NCBI RefSeq assembly: GCF_042677005.1
Contig: NZ_JBHTIF010000003.1
Location: 1 to 64,000 of the forward strand
Source: Lysobacter_I brunescens
GTDB lineage: Bacteria; Pseudomonadota; Gammaproteobacteria; Xanthomonadales; Xanthomonadaceae
DNA length: 64,000 nt
Direction: 5' to 3'
This document shows, piece by piece, positions 25,946-34,676 of this stretch. Position 1 is the first letter of the stretch. Each line of letters begins with the position of its first letter. The notes under the pieces were generated by a model. That model was not told the origin of the DNA. It saw only the letters and a list, made by a program, of their open reading frames with translations, and made no database searches. Position numbers and translations under genes: made by a program.

Positions 25946-26317
25946 ATGAACACAGAAAACACCATCGATGCCGTGCGCCTCGCGCTGAACATGCAGGATA
26001 TCCGTGCGCGCGTGGCCGGCATGAACGTCGCCAATGCGAACAAGCCCGATGCCACGGCACTGCGCGTCGACTTCGCCAAGGTCGAGGCGGCGCTGCGCGA
26101 AGTGGCACGGTCCGGGAATGAAGTCGAGATCTCGCATCTCCTCACGGCGGCCGGACAGGAACTCGCCGGCATCGAGCCCGCCACCGAGGGCGCCGCGATC
26201 CGCCTCGACGGCGAGATCGGCGACATCGCCGCCGCAGGCGTCGAGTACCAGGCGCTGACAGAAGCCCTGAACCGTCAGTTCGGTCTGATGCGCATCGCCA
26301 TCGCGGGGAGGATCTGA
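25946..26317 (+). CDS. flgB: Proximal rod protein FlgB
   Basis: 123 aa. The N-terminal helix ends in GMNVANANKPD, a loose version of the SxNxANxxTPG axial-protein motif. The C-terminal EIGDIAAAGVEYQALTEALNRQF matches the helix of FlgB (LAENALRYQALTQALS type). The central segment is shorter than usual. The position directly before flgC and fliE is the standard flgBC-fliE order and supports the call. AGGA-like sequences precede the ATG. Confidence 0.82.
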   Translation: MNTENTIDAVRLALNMQDIRARVAGMNVANANKPDATALRVDFAKVEAALREVARSGNEVEISHLLTAAGQELAGIEPATEGAAIRLDGEIGDIAAAGVEYQALTEALNRQFGLMRIAIAGRI

Positions 26318-26319
26318 TC

Positions 26320-26727
26320 ATGGCGATCGATTCCGCACTCGAAGCCGTGCGCGCCGGCATGGATTACGAACGCCTCCGCCTGGATGCGGCCAGCCGCAAC
26401 ATCGCCAATGCCAACGTGCCTGTGGCGCACGGCAAGGCGGCGACGCTGTGGCGCGTGGACGGCGGTGTCGCTGCCGGAGGCTTCGCGCGCGTCGCCGGAT
26501 CGCCCGACGATCTGGTGATCGGCGAGCGCGAAGCGCAGACACGCGAGGTCCACGATCCGGGCCATCCCATGGCCAATGCCGAAGGCATGGTGCGCTACCC
26601 GCAGGTCGACCTCGTCCAGGAAATGACCACGATGATGACCGCGAGCCGTGGCTACGAAGCCAACGTCCGCTCGTTCAACTTCCTGCGCAACATGATGCTG
26701 CGCGCCATCGAAATCGGAGCCAAGTGA
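26320..26727 (+). CDS. flgC: Proximal rod protein FlgC
   Basis: 135 aa, the normal length. It has the N-terminal SRNIANANVPVAHGK motif and a C-terminal region (HPMANAEGMVRYPQVDLVQEMTTMM and SRGYEANVRSFNFLRNMM) that is diagnostic of FlgC. It assembles with FlgB, FlgF and FliE at the base of the rod. The gene starts 2 nt after flgB and its stop overlaps the fliE start. Confidence 0.93.
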   Translation: MAIDSALEAVRAGMDYERLRLDAASRNIANANVPVAHGKAATLWRVDGGVAAGGFARVAGSPDDLVIGEREAQTREVHDPGHPMANAEGMVRYPQVDLVQEMTTMMTASRGYEANVRSFNFLRNMMLRAIEIGAK

Positions 26728-27038
26728 TGTCCATCGAAGCAGTCGCCTCCGTCTCTCCCTTCGCTGCCGTCACGGATGCTCCCGGCATTTCGCCGACGAT
26801 CGACCTGCGCACTCCGGGCGCGGATTTCGCCGACATGATCGGCGCCGGCCTCAATCGCGTCGATGCGAGCCTGCGCGATGCCGATGCCAAGGTGCGCGGC
26901 CTGGCGGCCGGCGACGATATTCCGCTGCACGACGTGATGATCTCGATGGAGAAGGCTCGTCTCGACCTGATGCTGGTGGTCGAGGTCCGCAATCGCCTGG
27001 TCGAGGCCTACCAGGAACTCAACCGCATGCAGCTCTGA
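26727..27038 (+). CDS. fliE: MS ring-rod junction protein FliE
   Basis: 103 aa, the usual size. The C-terminal two thirds carry the FliE pattern: DFADMIGAGLNRVD, then DIPLHDVMISMEKARLDLMLVVEVRNRLVEAYQELNRM. FliE links the FliF ring to the rod and is an early export substrate. The ATG overlaps the flgC stop (TGATG). The 66-bp gap to fliF is the longest between flgB and fliN. Confidence 0.93.
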   Translation: MSIEAVASVSPFAAVTDAPGISPTIDLRTPGADFADMIGAGLNRVDASLRDADAKVRGLAAGDDIPLHDVMISMEKARLDLMLVVEVRNRLVEAYQELNRMQL

Positions 27039-27104
27039 CGCCGCGAAGCGTCCGATCGGTCGTCCCCGACGGCCCGCTGATCTTTTCACCCAGGATCCTC
27101 CGAG

Positions 27105-28493
27105 ATGAATCCCCTCAAGTTCTACCAGGCCCTCGAACGCGGCGCGCGCATCGGCTTCGCCGTCGGCGCACTGGTCATCGTCCTGATCACTGCCGCCATG
27201 CTGTGGTGGCTGATGTCGCCGCGCGAGCAGCTGCTGTTCGGCGGATTGAAGGAAACCGATGCCGCCGAGATCGTCGAGGCGCTGAACGAATGGAAGGTGC
27301 CGCACACGATCGTCGATGGCGGCAGCGGCATCGCCGTACCCGAAGAGATGATGTACGAGACGCGCATGCGCCTCGTCTCCGCCGGCATTCCGCGTGGCGG
27401 CGCTGTCGGCTTCGAGCTGTTTGACGATTCCGACTTCGGCGTCACCGAGTTCGCGCAGCGGGTCAATTACCAGCGTGCGCTGCAGGGCGAAATCGAACGC
27501 ACGATCGCGGCCCTGCCTGCGGTCGAGAACGCGCGGGTCCACCTGACCATCCGCCGCCCCGGGCTGTTCGTCGGCGAGCAGGAGCAGTCGAAGGCGTCGG
27601 TCGCCGTGACCCTGCGTCCCGGCGAGCAGCTGACCCGCAACCAGGTGCGCGGCATTCGTGGCCTGGTCGCGGCGGCGGTGGAAGGACTGTCGGTGTCGCA
27701 GGTCGCCGTGCTCGATGCGGCCGGCAACCTGCTGGCCGGCGGCGACGGCACGACCGGGCAGAGCTTCGATGCGCGCGACGAGGAGGAATCCCGGGTCGAG
27801 TCGCGGATCCAGGCCAAGGTCAACGACCTGCTCGCCCAGGTCCTGAACGAGGGCGACTACCGCGTCTCCGTGGATGTCCAGCTCGACTTCGATGCGGTGC
27901 GTCGCGTCAACGAGCGGCCGATGACCGACGATGCCGTCGTGGTGCGCAAGCGGACGAATTCCAATTCGAATGCGGATGCCGAAAGCGACGCACCGCGCCA
28001 GAACAACGAGGATGTCGAGTTCCGCCATGGCACGCTGCGCGAAGAGATCGCGCTCGCGCCGGGCCGCGTCCAGCGCGTCTCGGTGGCCGTGATCCTGCCG
28101 ATGTCGATGGACGACAGCGAACTGGCGCGCATCGAATCGCTCATCGCCACCGCAGCCGGCATCGACGAGGTGCGTGGCGACCGACTGGAAGTCTCGCGCC
28201 TCGGTCGCGGTCTGCGCTTCGCGCAGCGCGAAGGCGAGGCCGTACCGCCCGTCACCGCCGAGGAGGCGAGTGCCGATGCTGTGTCCGCCCGTGCGCCGGT
28301 TCGCGTCGGCTTCGATGCGCAGGCATGGCCGGCCTGGTCGAAGATGCTGCTGCTCATCGTCGTCGGGCTCGTGCTCGGCGTCACCGTCGCGCTGGCGCTG
28401 CAGCGCCGTCCCGCCAAGCTGACACCGACCGAGCGTGAAGCCGTGCTGGGCAAGATGCGCACATGGCTGGCCGAAGGGACGCTGCCGCAATGA
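27105..28493 (+). CDS. fliF: MS-ring protein FliF (short form)
   Basis: 462 aa against roughly 530-570 in model species. There are transmembrane helices near residues 18-37 and 404-425. The periplasmic ring-building motifs are present (VPHTIVDGGSGIAVPEEMMYETRMRL, FELFDDSDFGVTEFAQRVNYQRALQGE-type region). The cytoplasmic tail after the second helix is only about 35 residues but ends in KMRTWLAEG, which resembles the FliG-binding peptide. The shortening fits the small FliG encoded next, whose ATG overlaps the fliF stop. Confidence 0.93.
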   Translation: MNPLKFYQALERGARIGFAVGALVIVLITAAMLWWLMSPREQLLFGGLKETDAAEIVEALNEWKVPHTIVDGGSGIAVPEEMMYETRMRLVSAGIPRGGAVGFELFDDSDFGVTEFAQRVNYQRALQGEIERTIAALPAVENARVHLTIRRPGLFVGEQEQSKASVAVTLRPGEQLTRNQVRGIRGLVAAAVEGLSVSQVAVLDAAGNLLAGGDGTTGQSFDARDEEESRVESRIQAKVNDLLAQVLNEGDYRVSVDVQLDFDAVRRVNERPMTDDAVVVRKRTNSNSNADAESDAPRQNNEDVEFRHGTLREEIALAPGRVQRVSVAVILPMSMDDSELARIESLIATAAGIDEVRGDRLEVSRLGRGLRFAQREGEAVPPVTAEEASADAVSARAPVRVGFDAQAWPAWSKMLLLIVVGLVLGVTVALALQRRPAKLTPTEREAVLGKMRTWLAEGTLPQ

Positions 28494-28942
28494 CCACGCC
28501 GACCACGCAGGGACAGCGCAAGACCGCGCTGCTGCTGATGACCATGCGCAAGGAGGACCGACGCCGGCTGCTGTCGCGCCTGCCGCGCGTCATGGCCGTC
28601 TCGGTGCGCCGCCTGGTCGATGAGCTCGAAGCGATGCCGTTTTCCGTCGCCGATCTGGCCGACGAACTGCTGGCGGAAGAGGTCTGGGGACTCACGGCGC
28701 GCAACTCGTTGGAACTCGACCAGATCGTCGCGCTGTCGCGACGCCTGCCGCCTGCGTGGTTCGCGCGTGCGCTCGTCGCGTGGCCGGGCGTGGATCGCAA
28801 CTTCTGCCTGTCGCTCCTCGATGCGCCCAGGGCCGCCGAGGTGAAGCGCGAGCTGGATGCCATCGGGCCGATGCCGGACAAGGTCGCTGATGCGATCAAG
28901 GCCGAGGTCGTCGCGCTGCTGGCGTCCCGGGAGGCCGCCTGA
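28490..28942 (+). CDS. fliG: Mini-FliG-like C-ring protein
   Basis: 150 aa where FliG (about 330 aa) is expected, between fliF and fliH, with overlapping start and stop codons on both sides. The N-terminus (KTALLLMTMRKEDRRRLLSRLP) resembles the start of FliG-N. The C-terminus (RAAEVKRELDAIGP, then VADAIKAEVVALL) aligns with the FliG-C helix RAAxxLxEDLEALGPV. The middle domain is essentially missing. In a by-eye alignment the acidic pair and the Arg used for torque are not conserved. It could connect FliF to the FliM/FliN ring without driving rotation. Identification rests on position plus these motifs. Confidence 0.65.
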   Translation: MTTPTTQGQRKTALLLMTMRKEDRRRLLSRLPRVMAVSVRRLVDELEAMPFSVADLADELLAEEVWGLTARNSLELDQIVALSRRLPPAWFARALVAWPGVDRNFCLSLLDAPRAAEVKRELDAIGPMPDKVADAIKAEVVALLASREAA

Positions 28943-29661
28943 TGTCGTCCCCTATCGAACGCGTCGCTGCCGATGCGCGCATCGTCGGGTTGTCGGATCT
29001 GCTCAAGCCGCGCCCGGTGCCTGTCCGCAAAGACGATGAGGCGAGTGCGCCGACCGATGCCGTCGTCGTTCCGGCGCAGCCCGATCCGCGCGTGCTGATC
29101 GAGCAGGAGCGCCAGCGCGTGCTCGAGGCAGCGCGCAAGGAAGGCCTGGCCGCCGGCATGCGCGATGCGGAAAAGACCATCGAGGCCCGCGCGCGCGATG
29201 CCGAACAGGTGTGTGAGCAGAAGTACCGCAAGGAAACCGAGCGCCTCGCCGATGCCACGCGACGTCTCGAAGCGTTGATCCAGTCGCTGCCGGACGCCGT
29301 ATCCGCGCTCGAGCGCGATGTCGAGACCTTGACCGTGCAGGCCACCTTCGCCGCGACCGCCCGCGTGGTCGCCGATGCCGCGCGCGACGATACGCTGGTG
29401 CTCGGCTACTGCCGCGAGGCCCTCGCCGAGTACCCGATGCGCCCGATCGTGCTGCGCGTGCATCCGGGTGCGCTGGCCGTCGTGAAGGATGCATTGGCCG
29501 ATGCCGAGATCCGCGTGGAAGGCGATGCCCGCCTGGCTGCCGCGCAATGCCGCGTCGAAAGCGCCAAGGGACTCTACGACATCAGTCTCGAACATCGCCT
29601 CGATGCGCTTCGGCAGCAATTGCTGGCCAGCCTCGACGCTTCCCGGGAGCCGCGCGCGTGA
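28942..29661 (+). CDS. fliH: Export ATPase regulator FliH
   Basis: 239 aa. A polar N-terminus is followed by a long charged helix (about 45-120, Glu/Arg/Ala-rich) and a C-terminal domain with VLGYCREALAEYPMRPIVLRVHPGAL, typical of FliH/SctL. FliH dimers hold the FliI ATPase near the C ring via FliN. The ATG overlaps the mini-fliG stop (TGATG), and its own stop overlaps the GTG of fliI. Length is normal. Confidence 0.88.
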   Translation: MSSPIERVAADARIVGLSDLLKPRPVPVRKDDEASAPTDAVVVPAQPDPRVLIEQERQRVLEAARKEGLAAGMRDAEKTIEARARDAEQVCEQKYRKETERLADATRRLEALIQSLPDAVSALERDVETLTVQATFAATARVVADAARDDTLVLGYCREALAEYPMRPIVLRVHPGALAVVKDALADAEIRVEGDARLAAAQCRVESAKGLYDISLEHRLDALRQQLLASLDASREPRA

Positions 29662-30989
29662 ACGCGTTCGCCGACCGTCTCCTTGCCAATATCCGCCGCA
29701 TGCCGGTGGGACGCCAGCTCGGCCGCATCGTGTCGTACAACGGCCTGGTGATCGAGGCGATCGGCCCGGAGGCGCGGCTCGGCGAGCTGTGCACGATCGA
29801 ATCCGAGCATGATCCGGATGGCGGCTTCATGGCCGAAGTGGTCGGTTTCCGCCAGGAACGCATCCTGCTGATGCCGTATGCGCATCTGGCGGGTATCTCG
29901 ACGCACAGCATCATCCGCGCGACGGGCCGGCCGATGACCGTCCCGGTGGGCGATGCCCTGCTGGGTCGCGTGGTCGATGCTTTCAGCCGGCCGCTGGACG
30001 ATGGCGAATCGATTCGCTTCGACACCGAATACCCGCTCTATCGCGAACCGATCAATCCGATGGCGCGCGCGCCGATCGACACCGTTCTCGAAACCGGTGT
30101 GCGCACGATCGACGGTCTGCTCACGCTGGGCCACGGACAGCGCGTCGGGATCATGGCTGGCAGCGGCGTCGGCAAGAGCACGCTGCTCGGCATGCTGGCG
30201 CGCCAGGTGGTGGCCGATGTCACCGTTCTGGCGCTCGTTGGCGAACGCGGCCGAGAAGTCGGCGAATTCCTCGACCATGCGCTCGGTCCGGAGGGCCTGA
30301 AGCGCTCGGTCGTCGTGGTCGCCACCTCGGACGAGCCAGCCCTGGTCCGTGCGCACGCCGCGCACGCGGCGCACGCCATGGCCGAGTATTTCCGCGACCA
30401 GGGCAAGTCGGTGCTGCTCATCGTCGACTCGATGACCCGGTTCGCGATGGCCCAGCGCGAGATCGGCCTGGCCATCGGCGAGCCGCCGACCTTCCGTGGC
30501 TACACGCCTTCGGTGTTCAGCAAGCTGCCGACGCTGCTCGAACGCTGCGGTCGGCTGCGTGCCGGTGGCGCGATCACGGGCATCTACAGCGTGCTCGTCG
30601 AAGGCGACGACATGAACGAGCCGGTCACCGACCACATGCGCGCGATTCTCGACGGACACATCGTGCTCGATCGCGACCTGGCCTCGCGCGGACACCATCC
30701 GGCGATCGACGTGCTGCGCAGCGCGAGTCGACTGATGTCCCATGTCGCGAGCGACGCCGAGCAGGCGACGGCCCGCGACGTCAAGAAACAGATGGTGGTC
30801 TATGCCGCATCGCGCGACCTGATCGAGCTGGGTGCGCATCAGCGCGGCGTGAATGCCGCGCTCGATGCGGCAATCGACGTGAAGGCGCCGCTCGACAAGG
30901 TGTTGCAGCAGACGCCGCGTGAGTTCTCCGGTCGCGCCGAGGCCATGCGTCAGTTCACCGCCGCGCTGCGCCAGAGGGGCGGAGCATGA
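29658..30989 (+). CDS. fliI: Flagellar export ATPase FliI
   Basis: 443 aa from GTG 29658, which overlaps the fliH stop; the open frame extends further upstream but without FliI homology. The Walker A motif is G168SGVGKST175. The Walker B region (SVLLIVDSMTRFAMAQREIGLA) and the PPTFRGYTPSVFSKLPTLLER segment follow as in F1-beta-like FliI/SctN. It energises and organises substrate delivery to FlhA. The catalytic features are intact, which argues the export machine is still used. Confidence 0.96.
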   Translation: MNAFADRLLANIRRMPVGRQLGRIVSYNGLVIEAIGPEARLGELCTIESEHDPDGGFMAEVVGFRQERILLMPYAHLAGISTHSIIRATGRPMTVPVGDALLGRVVDAFSRPLDDGESIRFDTEYPLYREPINPMARAPIDTVLETGVRTIDGLLTLGHGQRVGIMAGSGVGKSTLLGMLARQVVADVTVLALVGERGREVGEFLDHALGPEGLKRSVVVVATSDEPALVRAHAAHAAHAMAEYFRDQGKSVLLIVDSMTRFAMAQREIGLAIGEPPTFRGYTPSVFSKLPTLLERCGRLRAGGAITGIYSVLVEGDDMNEPVTDHMRAILDGHIVLDRDLASRGHHPAIDVLRSASRLMSHVASDAEQATARDVKKQMVVYAASRDLIELGAHQRGVNAALDAAIDVKAPLDKVLQQTPREFSGRAEAMRQFTAALRQRGGA

Positions 30990-31450
30990 GTGCCCGCTAC
31001 GCACCCGCGATCTCGACGCTGGTTCGCTGGCGCGCCTTCGAGGAAGCGCTGGCCGAGCGTGGTTGCCAGCAGGCGTCCGCACGTGTGCTGGCGGCGAACG
31101 ATGCGCTCGACAAGGCGAGTGCCGTCGCCGAGACCATCGCACGACGTCGGGACGAGCTGCTGTCGGCCGGTGCGCTGGATCTCACGCTGCTGCAGGCCGT
31201 TGCCGAGTTCGAAGGTCTCGCGCGGGACGAGGAATCCAGGCGTCGCGATGCCCTGCGCCAGTGCGAGCGCGAACGTGACGAGGCGATCGCTGCGCATGTC
31301 GATGCGCGCACGCGCACGCGCGTCGCGGAAACCCGTCGCGACCGTGTTGTCGCCGAAGCGCGCGATCAGGAAGAAAAGAAACTGTTCGACCAGATGGCGT
31401 CCCTGCTGGTCGCCACCGCCGTCGATTCGTACAAGGGAGAAGCTGCATGA
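30986..31450 (+). CDS. fliJ: Export stalk protein FliJ
   Basis: 154 aa, predicted almost entirely as two long charged helices rich in Ala, Arg and Glu (for example VAEFEGLARDEESRRRDALRQCERERDEA), the coiled coil that inserts into the FliI hexamer. The ATG overlaps the fliI stop (ATGA), the canonical fliH-fliI-fliJ order. FliJ sequences are poorly conserved, so the call depends on structure and position. Confidence 0.85.
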   Translation: MSARYAPAISTLVRWRAFEEALAERGCQQASARVLAANDALDKASAVAETIARRRDELLSAGALDLTLLQAVAEFEGLARDEESRRRDALRQCERERDEAIAAHVDARTRTRVAETRRDRVVAEARDQEEKKLFDQMASLLVATAVDSYKGEAA

Positions 31451-32316
31451 TAGATCCGCTGCTCAACATCGCGATGCCCCAGCCGGGGCCTTCGCCCGCA
31501 CAGCAGGAGGCTGCGCCGGGCACGCCATCGTTCCTGCCGTGGATGCAGCCGGGGCAGGGTGACGCTGGCGCGAACGCGCAGGCATCGACTGCATTGCCTG
31601 ATCCCATGGTGGGCGATCCGCTCATGGCGCAGGGATTCGTCCTCAATCCGGGCGATGCCGCAGGCAGTGTCCCCGACGCGCGCGGCGCTGCGGGGCTGAT
31701 GTCCGATTCCACCAGCCTGATGCTCGATTCGACGCGCTGGCGCGACTTCGTCGCTGCAACGCTGGAACTGCACGTGCGCAATCCGCAGGGCGAGCGCGAG
31801 GTCGTCGCGATGCCGTGGCGCCTGATGGCCAGCGGCCATCTCGCGCATGCCAATGCGATGGCCGGCATGCCCGGGGCGCTCTCCGTCGCGAGCGGAGCGC
31901 ATGCAGGCTTGGATGCGCAGGCTGTTTCCGCGACCGCCTCGCCGGGCGTTCCGCTCGCGTCGCATGGCGGGTCCTTGCCTGCCTTCGACAACACGGGAGC
32001 CGTGATCGCGGCATCGACTTCGCAGTCTGCGAATCGCACGCGTGACGATGTCGCCGCGCTGAAGACGATGTCGTCGCACGCGCCCGCTGCCGCCGAATGG
32101 CTGGCGCGCTGGATGAAGTGGATCGAGCGCGATGGCCGTGACGCCGTGGTCTGGCTGCGCGACTTCAGCATCGACGACGACCAGGCCGCACGGGTCGTCG
32201 AAGGCCTCCGCAGTTTCGCCCAGTCGCAGGGCGTCGGCCTCGAACGGATCGTCGTGAACGGCCGCGAACTCTGGCGCAACCCCCAACTCGCCGCCTTTTC
32301 CGGACACAGGGAGTAA
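31447..32316 (+). CDS. fliK: FliK-like hook-length/export switch protein (positional)
   Basis: 289 aa. The first about 210 residues are low-complexity, rich in Pro, Ala, Ser and Gly, as expected for the FliK ruler. The C-terminal 70 residues (DAVVWLRDFSIDDDQAARVVEGLRSFAQSQGVGLERIVVNG) loosely resemble the Flg_hook domain but lack its clear LxPxxLG motif. The position between fliJ and flgD is the usual fliK site, and the ATG overlaps the fliJ stop. The function is likely but not proven by sequence. Confidence 0.6.
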   Translation: MIDPLLNIAMPQPGPSPAQQEAAPGTPSFLPWMQPGQGDAGANAQASTALPDPMVGDPLMAQGFVLNPGDAAGSVPDARGAAGLMSDSTSLMLDSTRWRDFVAATLELHVRNPQGEREVVAMPWRLMASGHLAHANAMAGMPGALSVASGAHAGLDAQAVSATASPGVPLASHGGSLPAFDNTGAVIAASTSQSANRTRDDVAALKTMSSHAPAAAEWLARWMKWIERDGRDAVVWLRDFSIDDDQAARVVEGLRSFAQSQGVGLERIVVNGRELWRNPQLAAFSGHRE

Positions 32317-32319
32317 TCC

Positions 32320-32736
32320 ATGCCGGTCGATGCCATCGGTGGCGTGCTCAACGCCCAGAACACGAACGCAAGCAGTAGCAGCAGCATCAACCAGGACGAG
32401 TTCATCCGCCTCTTCCTGACCCAGCTGCAATTCCAGGATCCGCTCGAACCCGTCGACAATCGCGAGTTCCTGTCCCAGCTGGCGCAGTTCACCGCGCTCG
32501 AGCAGTCGCGCCAGACCAGCCAGAACACCACGGACCTGCTGTCGATGAACGCGACGTCCCAGGCGGTGTCGCTGCTGAATCGCCGCGTCGAGGTCAACGC
32601 GGGCGGCACGCCGTTCATCGGAACGGTGACCGCAGTGAATTTCTCCAGCAGCGGTGCGCAGCTCACCGTCACGCCGACCACCGGCACGGTGCGCACCGGC
32701 ATCCGTCTCTCCCAGGTCACCCTGGTCACGCCCTGA
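32320..32736 (+). CDS. flgD: Hook-cap protein FlgD, short form
   Basis: 138 aa against about 220 in model species. The conserved N-terminal export/assembly segment is present (QDEFIRLFLTQLQFQDPLEPVDNREFLSQLAQFTALEQ). It is followed by a single beta-rich domain, so the Ig/FlgD_ig portion is missing or reduced. FlgD caps the growing hook. It lies 3 nt after the FliK-like gene and 18 nt before flgE. Confidence 0.93.
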   Translation: MPVDAIGGVLNAQNTNASSSSSINQDEFIRLFLTQLQFQDPLEPVDNREFLSQLAQFTALEQSRQTSQNTTDLLSMNATSQAVSLLNRRVEVNAGGTPFIGTVTAVNFSSSGAQLTVTPTTGTVRTGIRLSQVTLVTP

Positions 32737-32754
32737 TTCCACGAGGAGTAAGCC

Positions 32755-33900
32755 ATGTTCCAAGCCTTGTTCAACAGCCTCTCCGGCCTCTTCAGCTTCT
32801 CGAGGAGCCTCAATACCGTCAGCAACAACGTCGCCAACATGAATACCCCGGGCTTCCGCGGCAGCGACTCGTTCTTCTCGAACGTGGCCGGCGGACGCGG
32901 TACGCGCATCAGCGGCGAAGGCCTGCGCACGCAGGCGGGCGACATCCGCCAGACCGGCAACGTCACCGACGTCGCCATCCAGGGTGAAGGCTATTTCATC
33001 CTCAGCGACGAACAGGGCAACGTGTACTACACGCGCGCCGGCCAGTTCCGCTTCAACGATCAGGGCCTGCTGGTCGATTCCGTCAGCGGCCATCGCGTCA
33101 TGGCGTTCAACAGCACGGGCGCGCTGACCCCGATCGATTTCGACGATTACCGCACGATTCCGCCCGTCGCCACGACCTCCGTGCGCATCACCGGCAACAT
33201 CGCGACCACGTCGACCACGACCGATGTCAACAGCATCACCGTCTTCGACGCGCAGGGCGGTTCGCAGCAGCTGGCCGTGCGTTTCACCAACAACGGCAAC
33301 GGCGTGTTCCAGGTCAACGTCACCAATGCCGCCGGCACGTCCGTCGGTACCGGCCAGGTGACCTTCACCAACGGCACGCCGTCCGCCGGCAACACCGTGA
33401 CCGTCACCCTGCCCGGACCGAACGGCAACAACCAGGTCATCACGCTCAACCTGGGCACCGCAGGCACCACCGACGGCATGTACTCGCTGCAGGGTTCGCC
33501 GACCAACCTCAGCTCGCGCGTGGTCGATGGCCACGGCCTGCTGGGTGCGGTCGAGATGAGCTTCGACGACAAGGGCATCCTGCAATTCGTCTACTCGGCT
33601 TCCGAACGTCGCAGCGGCCCGCAGCTGGCGCTGGCGCGTTTCCCGAACGAAAGCTCGCTGCGTCTCGATGGCGGCCGCCTGATTTCCGGCGTCACCGTCA
33701 CCGAACGCGAGATCGGCCGCCCCACCAATGGCGGCTTCGGTCGCATCGCCGGCGGCAGCCTGGAGATGTCGAACGTCGACCTGACCCAGGAGTTCGCCGA
33801 CATGATCATCATCCAGCGCGGCTACCAGGCCAGCTCGCGCGTGATGAGCGTGAGCAACGAGATGCTCGAACAGCTTTACAACAGCACGCGGGGCGGCTGA
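32755..33900 (+). CDS. flgE: Hook protein FlgE
   Basis: 381 aa. The N-terminal NSLSGLFSFSRSLNTVSNNV with NMNTPGFRGSDSFF and the C-terminal SNVDLTQEFADMIIIQRGYQASSRVMSVSNEM are characteristic hook-protein ends. The intermediate beta-rich region is rich in Thr, Asn and Gly. A GAGGAGT ribosome binding site precedes the ATG. FlgE is the last external axial component encoded here; no junction or filament protein follows. Its stop overlaps the next start (TGATG). Confidence 0.95.
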   Translation: MFQALFNSLSGLFSFSRSLNTVSNNVANMNTPGFRGSDSFFSNVAGGRGTRISGEGLRTQAGDIRQTGNVTDVAIQGEGYFILSDEQGNVYYTRAGQFRFNDQGLLVDSVSGHRVMAFNSTGALTPIDFDDYRTIPPVATTSVRITGNIATTSTTTDVNSITVFDAQGGSQQLAVRFTNNGNGVFQVNVTNAAGTSVGTGQVTFTNGTPSAGNTVTVTLPGPNGNNQVITLNLGTAGTTDGMYSLQGSPTNLSSRVVDGHGLLGAVEMSFDDKGILQFVYSASERRSGPQLALARFPNESSLRLDGGRLISGVTVTEREIGRPTNGGFGRIAGGSLEMSNVDLTQEFADMIIIQRGYQASSRVMSVSNEMLEQLYNSTRGG

Positions 33901-34676
33901 TGAACGTGCTGCCCTTGCGCTGGCAGGGCGCGTCGCGGGCCGATGCCCTGCGCGCGCTGCTCGATGCGCGCATCGCCGAATGGGCGTCGCAATGGATGTC
34001 CGCATCAAAGGCGTCCGGTGTTGCCGTGGATGCGCCGGCGGACCACCGTCCGGACCAGGGCGGGGAAGGGCGCTGGTACACGCTCCGCGATGGCGACGCC
34101 CTCCTGAGCATGCGCCTGTCGCCGCGCGCCTTCGAGCATTTCGGTTGCCTGCTCGCGGGCACGACGACGGCCGACGACGCTGGATTATCGGCAGGACTGG
34201 GCCAGCGCGCGCTGACGGCGTTGATGCGGTCCTTGTTCGGCGCGCAGGCACCGACCAGCCTGATCGCCATCGACGGCTCACCGGCGCCGTCCGACATCGG
34301 ATCGCGATTCGGCGCGTTCGGCATGCAGCTCTCCATCGGCGTCATCCGCATCGAGCTCTGCGCGAATGCGGTCCTGTGCGCTCGCCTGGTGCCGGCGGTG
34401 CAGATCGCACGCGAGCCCCTCGTGCCCCGTCGCGCCGCCATCGGTCCGGTCGATGCGACCCTCGATGCCGTGCTCGACCTGGGGCAGACGGTGCTGGCCG
34501 ACACGCTGTCGCTCAAGCCGGGTGAGGTGCTCAAGACCGCCATCCCGGTCAGCGCCGGTTTGCGCCTCGTCTCCTCGCGCGGCGAGGACATCCTCGGCGG
34601 CACGCTCGTGGCCGACGGCGCGCACCGCGCGCTGAAGGTGACCCAACTCCATTTCAAGAAGGAAACATCACGATGA
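33900..34676 (+). CDS. fliM: Short FliM/SctQ-like C-ring protein
   Basis: 258 aa against about 330 for motile FliM. The N-terminus (MNVLPLRWQGASRADALRALLDARI) lacks the EIDxLL-type peptide that binds phosphorylated CheY and lacks the GGxG motif of the middle domain. The C-terminal about 80 residues (LGQTVLADTLSLKPGEVLKTAIPVSAGLRLVS...GTLVADGAHRALKV) form a SPOA-like domain. It is followed by fliN with an ATGA overlap. The architecture is closer to injectisome SctQ than to a chemotaxis-responsive switch. Confidence 0.72.
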   Translation: MNVLPLRWQGASRADALRALLDARIAEWASQWMSASKASGVAVDAPADHRPDQGGEGRWYTLRDGDALLSMRLSPRAFEHFGCLLAGTTTADDAGLSAGLGQRALTALMRSLFGAQAPTSLIAIDGSPAPSDIGSRFGAFGMQLSIGVIRIELCANAVLCARLVPAVQIAREPLVPRRAAIGPVDATLDAVLDLGQTVLADTLSLKPGEVLKTAIPVSAGLRLVSSRGEDILGGTLVADGAHRALKVTQLHFKKETSR

